Notes under the pieces: model-generated
Told to the model about the DNA's origin: nothing
Databases searched by the model: none
Seen by the model: only the letters and a program-made list of their open reading frames with translations
Shown: positions 13,001-20,516 of the stretch, one piece after another
Position numbering within the stretch: position 1 is the first letter of the stretch
Layout: every line of letters begins with the position of its first letter
Translations under genes and position numbers: made by a program
Source: Microbacterium sp. BK668
Lineage (GTDB): Bacteria > Actinomycetota > Actinomycetes > Actinomycetales > Microbacteriaceae
Reading direction: 5' to 3'
DNA length: 64,000 bases
Assembly (NCBI RefSeq): GCF_004362195.1
Contig: NZ_SNWG01000001.1
Location: forward strand, 2,356,001 to 2,420,000

Positions 13001-14254
13001 GATGGCGGCGCGCAGCCCCTCGGGGGACAGGGCACCCAGCACGAGCACCTCGCGGCCGATCGCCGGACCGACCCTCGGAAGCACGCTCGCGGCATCGAGG
13101 CTGTCCGAGCGGATGGTGGTGACCACGGCGCCGCCGGAGTCGAGGTAGTCGCGCAGTGCGGTGGCGAAGCTCTCCGCACCGTCGGAGGGGAGACGGAGCA
13201 CCTCCTCGAGCTGGTCGACGGCCGCGACGTCCACCGCGACGCCGCCGTAAACCGCCGCACGGAGAGTCGCGATGCCCGCCTCGTCCGGATGCACGACACG
13301 CGTGATGCGACCGAGGTCCGCAAGCGCCGCCACGACGCCTGCCCGCAGCACCGAGGACTTGCCCGAGCCCGACGGTCCGGTGATGGTGGCGACCGCCCCG
13401 GGCTGCACGCGCTCGACGAGCGTGGCGACCTCGGCTGCCCGACCGAAGAACAGGTCCACGTCGTCGAAGTCGAAGGGGCGCAGGCCGACCCACGGGCAGG
13501 CTCCGTCGGCGGCTTCGCTGCGCACGGGCGGCGCGAGCAGCGGATCCTGGCGGAGGATCGCCGTCTCGAGCGCTCGAAGACGCGGTCCGGGGTCGATGCC
13601 CAGTTCGACGTCGAGCTGCTCGCGAGCCTGTCGCAGCGCGTTCAAGGCGTCCGCCTGGCGGTTGCTCTGGTACAGGGCCGTGGCGAGGATCGCCCATCGG
13701 TCCTCCCGGAGGGGTTCCGCCCGGGCGAGTCGCTCGGCATCCTGCACGACCGACCGCGCATCCCCTGCTGCCAGCCGCATCTCGAGGAGCTCTTCCTCGG
13801 CGCTGACGCGGATCTGCTCCAGCCGGGAGCTCTCGGCGACGCCGGGGGGCCACTGGGTCACGTCCGCGAACGCGCGGCCGCGCCAGAGGGCGAGGGCTCG
13901 CCGGTACGCGTCGACCGCGCGATCGGGTTCTCCGCGCACGGCCCGCTCCCGGGCCTCGTGCACGAGCTCCTCGAAGCGCACCGCGTCGATCGATGCCGGC
14001 TCTCCCGTGAACACATATGCGCCCGAGACCGTCTGGATGGCGTCGTGCCCGAGCCGCGCCCGGATCTCCGCGATGGCGGTCTTCACCTGCTGCCGCCACG
14101 TCGCAGGCGGCCGCTCGCCCCATGCGGCATCAGCGAGCTCGCCCGGCTCGACCGGGAGGCCGCGGCGCACGATCAGCGTGGCGAGAATCGCTCGTTCTCG
14201 CCGCGGAAGGGGACCGGCGTCGACTTCCAGCGGGCCGAGCACATCGACGGCCAT
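10028..14254 (-). CDS. AfsR-like SARP/BTAD regulator fused to nSTAND NTPase and beta-propeller
   Basis: A 1408-residue multidomain protein. Residues 1-85 are a SARP winged helix and about 90-235 the bacterial transcriptional activation (BTAD) helical domain. An nSTAND-type NTPase module follows, opening with CPWVGLRPFDFDDVDLFFGR (252-271), Walker A GPSGSGKS (293-300) and a Walker-B-like VDQLEE near 347. A single hydrophobic segment at about 658-680 suggests membrane anchoring, and the C-terminal ~700 residues look like an irregular beta-propeller sensor. Family knowledge says SARPs activate transcription from direct repeats; STAND modules act as NTP-controlled switches. The gene is divergent from a small lipoprotein, with candidate SARP sites in the gap. 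Confidence 0.85.
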   Translation of the reverse strand: MAVDVLGPLEVDAGPLPRRERAILATLIVRRGLPVEPGELADAAWGERPPATWRQQVKTAIAEIRARLGHDAIQTVSGAYVFTGEPASIDAVRFEELVHEARERAVRGEPDRAVDAYRRALALWRGRAFADVTQWPPGVAESSRLEQIRVSAEEELLEMRLAAGDARSVVQDAERLARAEPLREDRWAILATALYQSNRQADALNALRQAREQLDVELGIDPGPRLRALETAILRQDPLLAPPVRSEAADGACPWVGLRPFDFDDVDLFFGRAAEVATLVERVQPGAVATITGPSGSGKSSVLRAGVVAALADLGRITRVVHPDEAGIATLRAAVYGGVAVDVAAVDQLEEVLRLPSDGAESFATALRDYLDSGGAVVTTIRSDSLDAASVLPRVGPAIGREVLVLGALSPEGLRAAIEEPARRAGLRLEAGLVELLMRDAGDRPAVLPHLSHALVETWARRVGSTLTVDGYENSGGIAGSIAQSAEECYESLPAGDRPVCRAVLLRLVDRGPDGVTGRRRVPTRSLLEDAARRRVVEDLVAARLLMIDGDSIVIAHEAVASAWPRLDRWLDDDAEGMRLLRRVEADALAWDAAGRPADELLHGARLQATLDWRERAAPDLTGVERAYLDDSVALADRERQELERRAEGDRRQNRRLRWALGGAAGLLCVALVSGAIAVVRGDDARRAEDDARIEALAASAAALVSSDRDLAALIAAELHERFPDDPRGRAALFTVLSAPDSPTAKISFGAGVRLSAAVIPGTDEILAVTDDPSDGRARAEVWNGRTGERVRTLSAELPSNPTSRSGAVHIDPSARTAIVLTPAWIARREGDCCTTSVTLLDLASGLPVGPTQETRWLADSDAAFNADGSWAAVGNARSRHPIWVDLESGTPTSASAVSNEGPPGDEHLGGVATLPDGAIAVARQRGVDIYDAAARNLVRSWDRPEQVMQWSLAVDEEGMLLGSGRDGIGRIDPADGSALWVREDVDRCESIVPVPGEQSFICLGTVSWEGRLEDGMPTGRRFESHASALRRAEVSADGALVVVSDRPGSFAQRFPLDGTGPLTTRVADGRVAVDGFIDEGAIVTRLPSASYDPSVLDETVWDLEADRSIGPSAHHIDAVGRGVVARWGERYVTPPLSDVPGSRSWAIEGETITAVDLTYPVPGGPGPLSFVLYNDWIAAFDPATGQAAGSALDFAEKDLTDSFNLLSVNEIPGQERAVVTWRDRHEAQSYTGVYDLRTGEEIARGLEGDTASIPLNDGRIVSASANGLRLSSPLLQPILTAPKPIAAGAEFELSDDGRTLLLTGSGGVALYDAETLRSLGGTTTVQPDRGFAALPASGVIVGPGAYLSPSGTRMVTDLADGVLLWDLDPDRMVDAACRMVGRDFTPTEWRTYFGDAEQTPTCSGEDG

Positions 14255-14306
14255 GAACGCAGTGTGACCCTGCCGGAAGCCCCCGTCAATGCATGCCGCG
14301 AAGGGG

Positions 14307-14350
14307 CAGTACCGGCGCAGTACCGGCGCCGGACGGCGACAGTACCGCGG
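14307..14350 (+). promoter_or_regulatory. Candidate SARP operator: three direct repeats at 11/22 bp pitch
   Basis: CAGTACCGGCG occurs at 14307-14317 and again immediately at 14318-14328; a third copy, CAGTACCGCGG, starts at 14340. The starts are 11 and 22 bp apart, so all copies lie on one DNA face. SARP regulators are known to bind short direct repeats with one-turn spacing. The site is in the 113-bp gap between the SARP gene and the divergent lipoprotein gene and ends 17 bp before the lipoprotein ATG. No clear -10 box follows it. Confidence 0.6.
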
Positions 14351-14367
14351 CGCAGGACCCTGAGGTC

Positions 14368-14697
14368 ATGAACACCACACGCAACACCCGCAAGGTCTTC
14401 ACGGCGGCTGTCATCGTCGCCCTCGTCGGCTCGCTCGCCGCGTGCAGCACCGCCGAGCGGACCGAGTTCGTCCATCCCGTCGCGCACGGCGCCGGCCAGC
14501 TGTCGGCCTCCCTGCAGATCGAGCAGCAGATCGATCTCGCGAGAACGTCGCGCACCGCGTCGTCGTCGGTGCAGCTGATCCAGCAGGACATCGCCGCCGA
14601 GCGGGAGCGCCTCCACCCGTCGTCGGCGGCCGGTCTGATCCAGGAGGACATCTCGAAGGAGCGCGACCGGCTCGCCGGAGAACGCGCCGGCCGGTGA
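14368..14697 (+). CDS. Small lipoprotein with repeated amphipathic segment
   Basis: A 109-residue protein with a lipoprotein signal: basic MNTTRNTRK, a hydrophobic stretch and the lipobox LAAC at about residues 23-26. The mature part contains three related units, SLQIEQQIDLAR, VQLIQQDIAAERERL and GLIQEDISKERDRL, predicted as charged helices. I do not know a named family. Its position, facing an AfsR-like regulator over direct repeats, parallels the Streptomyces afsR-afsS arrangement, where a SARP drives a small repeat-containing protein; that comparison is by layout only. The start has a weak TGAGG ribosome binding site. Confidence 0.7.
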   Translation: MNTTRNTRKVFTAAVIVALVGSLAACSTAERTEFVHPVAHGAGQLSASLQIEQQIDLARTSRTASSSVQLIQQDIAAERERLHPSSAAGLIQEDISKERDRLAGERAGR

Positions 14698-14707
14698 GGC
14701 CGACCGG

Positions 14708-15544
14708 TCAACCGGCCAGGAAGGGCTCCGTCCGGAAGTCGTCGGCGTCGAGGATCGTCACCGTCGACTCCGGCACTTCGACGAAGGCGCCGGGCAGGTC
14801 GCTCAGAGGCTCGGAGACGACCACCCGCGCCTTCGCCCCGAAGACCTCCAGCCGATCGTTCGCGGGATACATCTCCTTCAGCGACGTCATGTCCACCGAA
14901 TGGAACAGGGTCCGGGACCGGTGCGCCGTCGAGTAGCGGAAGGCCCACAGGGTGCGTCCGTCCGAGACGGCGAACGTACCCTGCACGGCATCGGCGATCC
15001 CGTGTCGCTGCGCGACCTCCTCCACGCGGCGGATCGCTCGGCCGAGACCCGCGACCGGATCCTCCTGCAGCCCATGCGTCACGGCGAGGAGGAAGAGCAC
15101 CTCGGAGTCCGTCGTGCCCCGCACGTGCGGGAAGAGCTCGGGGTCGATCTCCAGCATCAGGTCGCGCCGCATCCGCAAGAAGTGCGCGAGGGCTCCGTTG
15201 TGCATGAAGAGCCAGTGCCCGTGCCGGAACGGGTGGCAGTTGGTCTTCTGGATGGGCGGCCCGGCGGCGGCCCGGACGTGGGCGAGGAAGAGCGGGCTCT
15301 CGATCGCCTGGGTGAGCTCGCGCAGGTTCTCGTCGTGCCACGCCGGCTCGATGCTGTGGAACAGCGCCGGCGGCGCGCCGGGCGCGGCATCCTTCCCGTA
15401 CCAGCCGATGCCGAACCCGTCTCCGTTGACGGTCTCGAAACCGAGCGGCGAGTTGAGCGCCTGCGCGACGAGCGAGTGCTTCGTCTCGAGGATCAGCGTG
15501 GACGGCTGCAGCGGCTCGCCCGCGTACGCCAGCCAGCGGCACAT
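14708..15544 (-). CDS. Class II glutamine amidotransferase (YafJ/EgtC-like)
   Basis: A 278-residue Ntn-hydrolase. The ATG is set so that the mature protein begins MCRWLAYAG with Cys2 as the catalytic nucleophile, as in this family; the two upstream codons of the longer frame would bury it. Conserved GDGFGIGWYG, the FLAHVRAA loop, NCHPFRHGHWLFMHNGAL and GTTDSEVLFLL motifs are present. EgtC removes the glutamyl group in ergothioneine synthesis, but no other egt gene is visible here, so only the amidohydrolase activity can be proposed. It is convergent with the lipoprotein gene. Confidence 0.88.
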   Translation of the reverse strand: MCRWLAYAGEPLQPSTLILETKHSLVAQALNSPLGFETVNGDGFGIGWYGKDAAPGAPPALFHSIEPAWHDENLRELTQAIESPLFLAHVRAAAGPPIQKTNCHPFRHGHWLFMHNGALAHFLRMRRDLMLEIDPELFPHVRGTTDSEVLFLLAVTHGLQEDPVAGLGRAIRRVEEVAQRHGIADAVQGTFAVSDGRTLWAFRYSTAHRSRTLFHSVDMTSLKEMYPANDRLEVFGAKARVVVSEPLSDLPGAFVEVPESTVTILDADDFRTEPFLAG

Positions 15545-15629
15545 GCGAATCACCCCCTGTGGCGTCTGCGGCGACGCCTCTCGTGCCGAGAGTAGCGCTG
15601 TCCGCCCCTGCGCGCCGCATGGCCGCGGC

Positions 15630-15635
15630 TACGCT
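15630..15635 (+). promoter_or_regulatory. TACGCT -10-like box, leaderless type
   Basis: TACGCT lies six bases before the GTG start of the following membrane protein gene, matching the spacing seen at several other genes in the window. There is no Shine-Dalgarno sequence in between. Confidence 0.4.
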
Positions 15636-15641
15636 GGGCTG

Positions 15642-16214
15642 GTGACCTCCGGACGCGACGACGACGCCCTCACGTGGGACGGTGACGACGACCCGACGCT
15701 CGAGGTCGGTGCGACCTCCCGGCCGGCCCCGGCTCCGGGGCATGCGACGACGGATGCCTCGTCCTCGCCGGGTTCGGAGACCGTCGTGCTCCCCGAGGGA
15801 TACACCGCCGTCGGCCGAGGAAGCGAGTCCCTCGCCGGCGCGGGCGAAGGCCGGGGCGCCGGCAGGGATGCGGCCGACGCGGAGATCTCGTCCGGCGCCG
15901 CCGACGCAGATGCGCCCGCGTCCATGGGCAATGCCGCGCTCGTCGGCGTGGGGATCTTCGCCGGTGTCTACCTGCTGCTGACGCTCGGCTGGCTGCTCGG
16001 GGCTGCCCGGCTTCAGCTGGTCGCTCAGCTGTTCCTCGAGCCGATCGCGTTCCAGGTCACCCTGTGGCTCGCCGTGCTCGCGCTGCCCCTGTGGTTCGCG
16101 TCGGTGTTCTGGCTGACGGCGGGCAAGCCCTCGTGGCTGCGCTTCACCCTGCTGGCCGCGGGCGCGGTGCTCCTCGTCCCGTGGCCCTTCGTGCTGGCGG
16201 GAGCGTTCCTGTGA
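15642..16214 (+). CDS. Integral membrane protein with acidic disordered N-terminus
   Basis: A 190-residue protein. The first ~85 residues are low complexity and rich in Asp, Ala, Ser and Gly (DDDALTWDGDDDP), with no predicted fold. The second half holds three hydrophobic helices (approximately NAALVGVGIFAGVYLLLTLG, VTLWLAVLALPLWFASVFWL and FTLLAAGAVLLVPWPFVLAG). The stop overlaps the next gene's GTG by four bases, so the pair forms an operon. I cannot assign a function. Confidence 0.75.
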   Translation: MTSGRDDDALTWDGDDDPTLEVGATSRPAPAPGHATTDASSSPGSETVVLPEGYTAVGRGSESLAGAGEGRGAGRDAADAEISSGAADADAPASMGNAALVGVGIFAGVYLLLTLGWLLGAARLQLVAQLFLEPIAFQVTLWLAVLALPLWFASVFWLTAGKPSWLRFTLLAAGAVLLVPWPFVLAGAFL

Positions 16215-16558
16215 GCGCCGTCGCGTCGTCCCGGCGCGGTCCGGTCCTGCCCGTCTGGCTCATCGCGACGATCGCGGGCGTCTTCCTGCTGCTGTACGCC
16301 TACGTCGTCTGGACCGCGCTCGCGTTCCTCGTGCAGCAGGCGAGCGGCGTCGAGGGCCTGACCGGGTACGGCTGGTTCGTCCTGCTCCTGCCGATCGTGT
16401 TCCCGCTCGTCGTCTTCGGGGGCGCGTTCGCGATCGGTTGGAAGCGCAGCGCCGGACAGTTCGCCCTCGTGCTGCTGACCGGTCTCGGCCTCGTCGCGGC
16501 ATTCTGGCTGAACATCTTCGCGTATGCCGCGGCATCCAGCGCCCTCTACGGAGGCTGA
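16211..16558 (+). CDS. Small integral membrane protein, three transmembrane helices
   Basis: A 115-residue protein starting at GTG inside the previous gene's stop (GTGA overlap). Hydrophobic segments are around PVWLIATIAGVFLLLYAYVV, YGWFVLLLPIVFPLVVFGG and FALVLLTGLGLVAAFWLNIF. It likely works with the overlapping upstream membrane protein. Family not recognised. An in-frame ATG at 16064 would overlap the previous gene extensively and gives a low-complexity leader, so it was rejected. Confidence 0.75.
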   Translation: MSAVASSRRGPVLPVWLIATIAGVFLLLYAYVVWTALAFLVQQASGVEGLTGYGWFVLLLPIVFPLVVFGGAFAIGWKRSAGQFALVLLTGLGLVAAFWLNIFAYAAASSALYGG

Positions 16559-16687
16559 CTCCGGCGGCGTCACACGGTCGGGACGGCTGCCGCCGTCACG
16601 GTAGGCTGACACAGCCCGCCCCGACGACGTGCGGCGCGGCATTCCACCGCCTCTGCCCTCGTGCACCGCTTTCGAAGGTCTTCCGCC

Positions 16688-18292
16688 GTGTCCAAGCCCG
16701 TCGTCCTGATCGCCGAAGAACTCTCACCCGCCACGATCGACGCCCTCGGCCCCGATTTCGACGTGCGCAGCGTCGACGGGACCGACCGTCCCGCACTGCT
16801 GTCGGCTCTGGCCGACGCGCACGCCGTTCTCATCCGGTCCGCCACCCGGATCGACTCCGAGGCGATCGCCGCCGCCCCCGCGCTCAAGGTCGTCGCGCGC
16901 GCCGGCGTCGGACTCGACAACGTCGACATCAAGGCTGCGACATCCGCGGGCGTCATGGTGGTGAACGCGCCGACCTCCAACATCATCTCGGCGGCCGAGC
17001 TGACGGTCGGGCACATCCTGAGCCTGGCCCGTCACATCCCGGCAGCCCACGCCTCGCTCGCCGGCGGACAGTGGAAGCGCAGCTCGTTCACGGGCACCGA
17101 GCTCTTCGAGAAGACCGTCGGCATCTTCGGTCTCGGCCGGATCGGCGCCCTCGTGGCCGAGCGCCTCAAGGCGTTCGGCGTGCGTGTGGTCGGCTACGAC
17201 CCCTACGTGACGCCCGCCCGGGCCCAGCAGCTCGGCATCGAGCTGCTGCCCTTCGACGAGGTGCTCGCCCAGAGCGACTTCGTGACGGTGCACATGCCGA
17301 AGACGCCCGAGACGACCGGCATGATCTCCGAGCCGCAGCTCAAGATCATGAAGCCGTCGGCATACGTCGTGAACGTCGCTCGAGGGGGACTCATCGACGA
17401 GGAAGCGCTCCTCACGGCGCTCGCGAACGGCGAGATCGCCGGCGCGGGCCTCGACGTCTTCACCAGCGAGCCGCCCAAGCCCGACACGGCGGCGGCCCGG
17501 CTCGCCGCCCTCCCGAACGTCGTGGTCACGCCGCACCTCGGCGCCAGCACCGACGAGGCGCAGGAGAAGGCCGGCGTCTCGGTGGCGCGGTCGGTGAAGC
17601 TCGCCCTGGAGGGCGACCTCGTGCCCGACGCGGTCAACGTGGCAGGCGGCGTCATCGACCCGTTCGTGCGCCCCGGCATCGCGCTCGTCGAGATGCTCGG
17701 CCAGTTCTTCACAGGGCTCTCGCACTCGGCCCTCACGAGCCTCGACATCGAGGTGCGCGGCGAGCTGGCCGCGTACGACGTCAGCGTCTACCGCCTCGCG
17801 GCGCTCAAGGGCATCTTCACCAACATCGTGAGCGAGAACGTCTCGTACGTGAACGCTCCTCTCTTCGCCGAGCAGCGCGGTATCGAGACGCGCCTCATCG
17901 TGGAAGCCGAGAGCCCGCTCTACCGCAACATCACGATCCTCCGCGGCACGCTGGCCGACGGCACGACGCTCACAGTCGAGGGGACGCTCGCGGGAACCCG
18001 CATGGTGCCGAAGGTCGTCGGCATCAACGGCTACGAGATCGAGGTGCCCTTCGAGCGGTACCACGTCGTCATGCGCTACGCCGATCGCCCGGGCATCGTC
18101 GCGATCTACGGCAAGGAGCTCGGCGACGCTCAGATCAACATCGCGGGGCTGCAGGTCGCGCACCCCGATGCCAGCGGCCGCGCGCTCTCCGTCCTGACGG
18201 TCGACTCGCCCGTGCCCGACGACATCCTCGAGGAGATGCGCAAGGCTGTCGGCGCCGACCTCTTCCGCCAGATCGAGATCGCGGAGGTCTGA
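16688..18292 (+). CDS. serA: D-3-phosphoglycerate dehydrogenase
   Basis: First enzyme of serine synthesis, oxidising 3-phosphoglycerate with NAD+. At 534 residues it is the long, mycobacterial type: substrate and nucleotide domains (GLGRIGALVAERLKAF; ARGGLIDEEAL; HLGASTDEAQEKAG with the catalytic His), then an allosteric-substrate-binding domain and a C-terminal ACT domain (VMRYADRPGIVAIYGKELG) for serine feedback. The GTG start yields the usual SKPVVLIAEELSP N-terminus; the upstream ATG at 16661 adds only a basic stub. It is convergent with the TetR gene. Confidence 0.96.
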   Translation: MSKPVVLIAEELSPATIDALGPDFDVRSVDGTDRPALLSALADAHAVLIRSATRIDSEAIAAAPALKVVARAGVGLDNVDIKAATSAGVMVVNAPTSNIISAAELTVGHILSLARHIPAAHASLAGGQWKRSSFTGTELFEKTVGIFGLGRIGALVAERLKAFGVRVVGYDPYVTPARAQQLGIELLPFDEVLAQSDFVTVHMPKTPETTGMISEPQLKIMKPSAYVVNVARGGLIDEEALLTALANGEIAGAGLDVFTSEPPKPDTAAARLAALPNVVVTPHLGASTDEAQEKAGVSVARSVKLALEGDLVPDAVNVAGGVIDPFVRPGIALVEMLGQFFTGLSHSALTSLDIEVRGELAAYDVSVYRLAALKGIFTNIVSENVSYVNAPLFAEQRGIETRLIVEAESPLYRNITILRGTLADGTTLTVEGTLAGTRMVPKVVGINGYEIEVPFERYHVVMRYADRPGIVAIYGKELGDAQINIAGLQVAHPDASGRALSVLTVDSPVPDDILEEMRKAVGADLFRQIEIAEV

Positions 18293-18317
18293 TCGCTGCC
18301 GCGCCGGGCCCTGTGCC

Positions 18318-18863
18318 TCAGGCGCGGGCCGCGCGCTCGACCAGCTCGACGAGTGCGTCCATCGCGCGCCCGCGCGGCACGGGGCCGGGGATCGCTCCGC
18401 CCGAGAGCGCGTTGTTGAAGTAGAGGCCGTCGCTCACGAGCATCACAAGGTCGAGCGCCGCCTCGTCCTTGGTCTCGGAACGGAGGGCGTCCGCCCATCG
18501 GTCGCGGATGCCGCGCAGCGCCTCGGCGGCAGCCGTGCTGCCGCCCTGGGCCAGCCGCGATGAGGCGAGGATCGCCCGGTCGAGCGGGTCGTTCTCCATC
18601 GCGGAGGATCGGAGGAAGTAGGCGATGGGCCCCTCCGGCGCCGCGGCCATCGTGGCGACGTCCTCGTCCACGAGCTCGTGGAGCCGATCGACCACCGCCG
18701 CCTCGAGCGCCTCCTTCGTGCCGTAGTGGTACAGCAGACCACCCTTGGAGACGCCGGCCGCGCGGGCCGTGGCATCCATCGTCGCCGCCCGCTCGCCCTC
18801 CTCGATGAGGATCTGCTCGAAGGCGTCCAGCACCTTCTCGCGGGCGAGGGGAGGACGGCTCAT
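18318..18863 (-). CDS. TetR family transcriptional repressor
   Basis: A 181-residue regulator. The N-terminal helix-turn-helix is seen in VLDAFEQILIEEGERAATMD followed by AAGVSKGGLLYHYGTKEAL, the standard TetR recognition helix pattern. The C-terminal ligand domain is variable. It is divergent from an MFS drug-efflux gene with a perfect inverted repeat in the 63-bp gap, so repression of the transporter, relieved by a transported compound, is the natural model. Confidence 0.9.
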   Translation of the reverse strand: MSRPPLAREKVLDAFEQILIEEGERAATMDATARAAGVSKGGLLYHYGTKEALEAAVVDRLHELVDEDVATMAAAPEGPIAYFLRSSAMENDPLDRAILASSRLAQGGSTAAAEALRGIRDRWADALRSETKDEAALDLVMLVSDGLYFNNALSGGAIPGPVPRGRAMDALVELVERAARA

Positions 18864-18876
18864 GGCCTCGATCGTA

Positions 18877-18906
18877 TCGACAGTGGTCCGGCGAACCTGT
18901 TACTAT
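18877..18906 (+). promoter_or_regulatory. Promoter of the MFS efflux gene
   Basis: TCGACA (18877-18882) and TACTAT (18901-18906) are separated by 18 bases and resemble a sigma-70 promoter. The predicted transcript starts about 15 bases before the coding sequence. Confidence 0.6.
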
Positions 18907-18924
18907 ACCGGCTGGACGGTATAG
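18903..18924. promoter_or_regulatory. TetR operator, perfect inverted repeat
   Basis: CTATACCG (18903-18910) and CGGTATAG (18917-18924) are exact reverse complements around the 6-bp spacer GCTGGA. The left arm overlaps the -10 box of the efflux gene, so a bound repressor would block transcription directly; it also lies just upstream of the tetR start. Confidence 0.8.
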
Positions 18925-18926
18925 GA

Positions 18927-20477
18927 ATGATGACTCTCACGCAGGAACTCCGGATCGCCGACGAACGGTCGCAGCGCGTCGGCTGGCGCGGCTGGGCCGC
19001 GCTCGTCGTACTCATGCTGCCCGTGCTGCTCGTCTCGGTCGACAACACGGTGCTCAGCTTCGCCCTGCCCCAGATCGCCCTCGACCTCGAGCCGTCGGGC
19101 ACCGAGCAGCTGTGGATCATCGACGCCTACCCGCTCGTGCTGGCGAGCCTGCTCGTGACCATGGGCACGCTCGGCGACAGGTTCGGACGCCGACGGATGC
19201 TGCTCCTCGGCGCCACCGGGTTCGCCGTCGTTTCGGCACTCGCGGCGTTCGCTCCGAGCGCCGCGTGGCTCATCGCCGCGCGCGCGGGCATGGGGGTCTT
19301 CGGCGCGATGCTCATGCCGTCGACCCTGTCGCTCCTGCGAAGCATCTTCACCGATCGCGACCAGCGCCGGCTCGCGATCGCCATCTGGGCCTCCATGTTC
19401 TCGGCGGGCTCGGCGCTCGGGCCGATCGTCGGCGGGTTCCTCCTCGCGCACTTCGCGTGGGGCTCGGTGTTCCTCATGGCCGTGCCGGTGCTGGTGCCGC
19501 TCCTCGTGCTCGCACCGCTGCTCGTCCCCGAGAGCCGCGACCCGCACCCCGGTCGCATCGACCCGGTCAGCATCGCGCTGTCGCTGGCGACGATGGTGCC
19601 GATCGTCTACGGCATCAAGGAGGTCGCCGTCCACGGGCTGAGCGCGACCGTCGGGGCGCTCTTCGCCGCCGGCGCGGGCTTCGGCATCCTGTTCGTCCGT
19701 CGGCAGCTCCGCGCCGATACGCCGATGCTCGACATGCGGCTCTTCCGCCGCCCCACCTTCACCGGCGCTCTCCTGTTGAACCTGCTGAGCGTCGTGGCGC
19801 TCGTCGGCTTCCTCTTCTTCGTCGCGCAGCACCTGCAGCTCATCGTCGGGCTCACCCCGATGCAGGCGGGCTTCGCCCTCGTGCCGGGGCTCGCCGCGAT
19901 GATCGTCGCGGGACTCGTCGTGGTGCCGATCGCCAAGCGCTTCCCGCCGCGGATCGTCGTGCCGGGTGCGCTCGTGCTCTCGATCGGGGGTTACGTCGTC
20001 ATCGCGGTCGTCGCCGGCAGCGACAGCCTCGGCGCCATCGTCGGGGCCTTCGTCGCGCTCGGCATCGGGATCGGCATGGCCGAGACCGTCTCGAACGAGC
20101 TGATCCTCTCCAGCGCTCCGCCCGAGAAGGCCGGCGCCGCGAGCGCCGTCTCGGAGACTGCATACGAGCTCGGCGCCGTGCTAGGCACGGCTGTCCTCGG
20201 AGGTCTTCTCACGTCGCTCTACCGCACCGGGCTCGTGCTTCCCGCCGAGGTGCCGGACGCTGCGGCCGACGCGGCGCGCGAGACCCTGGCCGGCGCGATG
20301 CACACGGCCGACTCCCTCGGCGGTGCCGTAGGGGACGCGGTGCGGGATGCCGCCTCCCACGCCTTCGACGCGGGTGTCACCGTGACGGCGCTCCTCGGAG
20401 CCGGGCTCGTGGCGATCGCCGCGATCGTCGCGGCCACTACCCTGGGAAGGTCCCGCACCGCGCCGGCCGAGCACTGA
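18927..20477 (+). CDS. MFS transporter, DHA2 (EmrB/QacA) drug efflux type, 14 helices
   Basis: A 516-residue proton-driven exporter. It shows the family's VDNTVLSFALPQIALDL motif in helix 1, then GTLGDRFGRRRMLL (motif A) and about 14 hydrophobic segments, the length and layout of QacA/SmvA-type pumps. Two start codons are possible, ATG 18927 or 18930; AGGA just upstream is close to both and slightly better placed for the second. Expression is probably controlled by the adjacent TetR protein through the CTATACCG palindrome. Confidence 0.93.
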   Translation: MMTLTQELRIADERSQRVGWRGWAALVVLMLPVLLVSVDNTVLSFALPQIALDLEPSGTEQLWIIDAYPLVLASLLVTMGTLGDRFGRRRMLLLGATGFAVVSALAAFAPSAAWLIAARAGMGVFGAMLMPSTLSLLRSIFTDRDQRRLAIAIWASMFSAGSALGPIVGGFLLAHFAWGSVFLMAVPVLVPLLVLAPLLVPESRDPHPGRIDPVSIALSLATMVPIVYGIKEVAVHGLSATVGALFAAGAGFGILFVRRQLRADTPMLDMRLFRRPTFTGALLLNLLSVVALVGFLFFVAQHLQLIVGLTPMQAGFALVPGLAAMIVAGLVVVPIAKRFPPRIVVPGALVLSIGGYVVIAVVAGSDSLGAIVGAFVALGIGIGMAETVSNELILSSAPPEKAGAASAVSETAYELGAVLGTAVLGGLLTSLYRTGLVLPAEVPDAAADAARETLAGAMHTADSLGGAVGDAVRDAASHAFDAGVTVTALLGAGLVAIAAIVAATTLGRSRTAPAEH

Positions 20478-20516
20478 TCCGCCCCGCCCGCGGCGCATCC
20501 CCACGCAAGGAGAGCA

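Noticed and set aside
11531-14371. 946-residue open frame on the plus strand opposite the SARP/STAND gene
   Set aside because: It reads as an Arg/Gly/Asp-rich shadow, while the minus strand has winged-helix, Walker A and propeller features.
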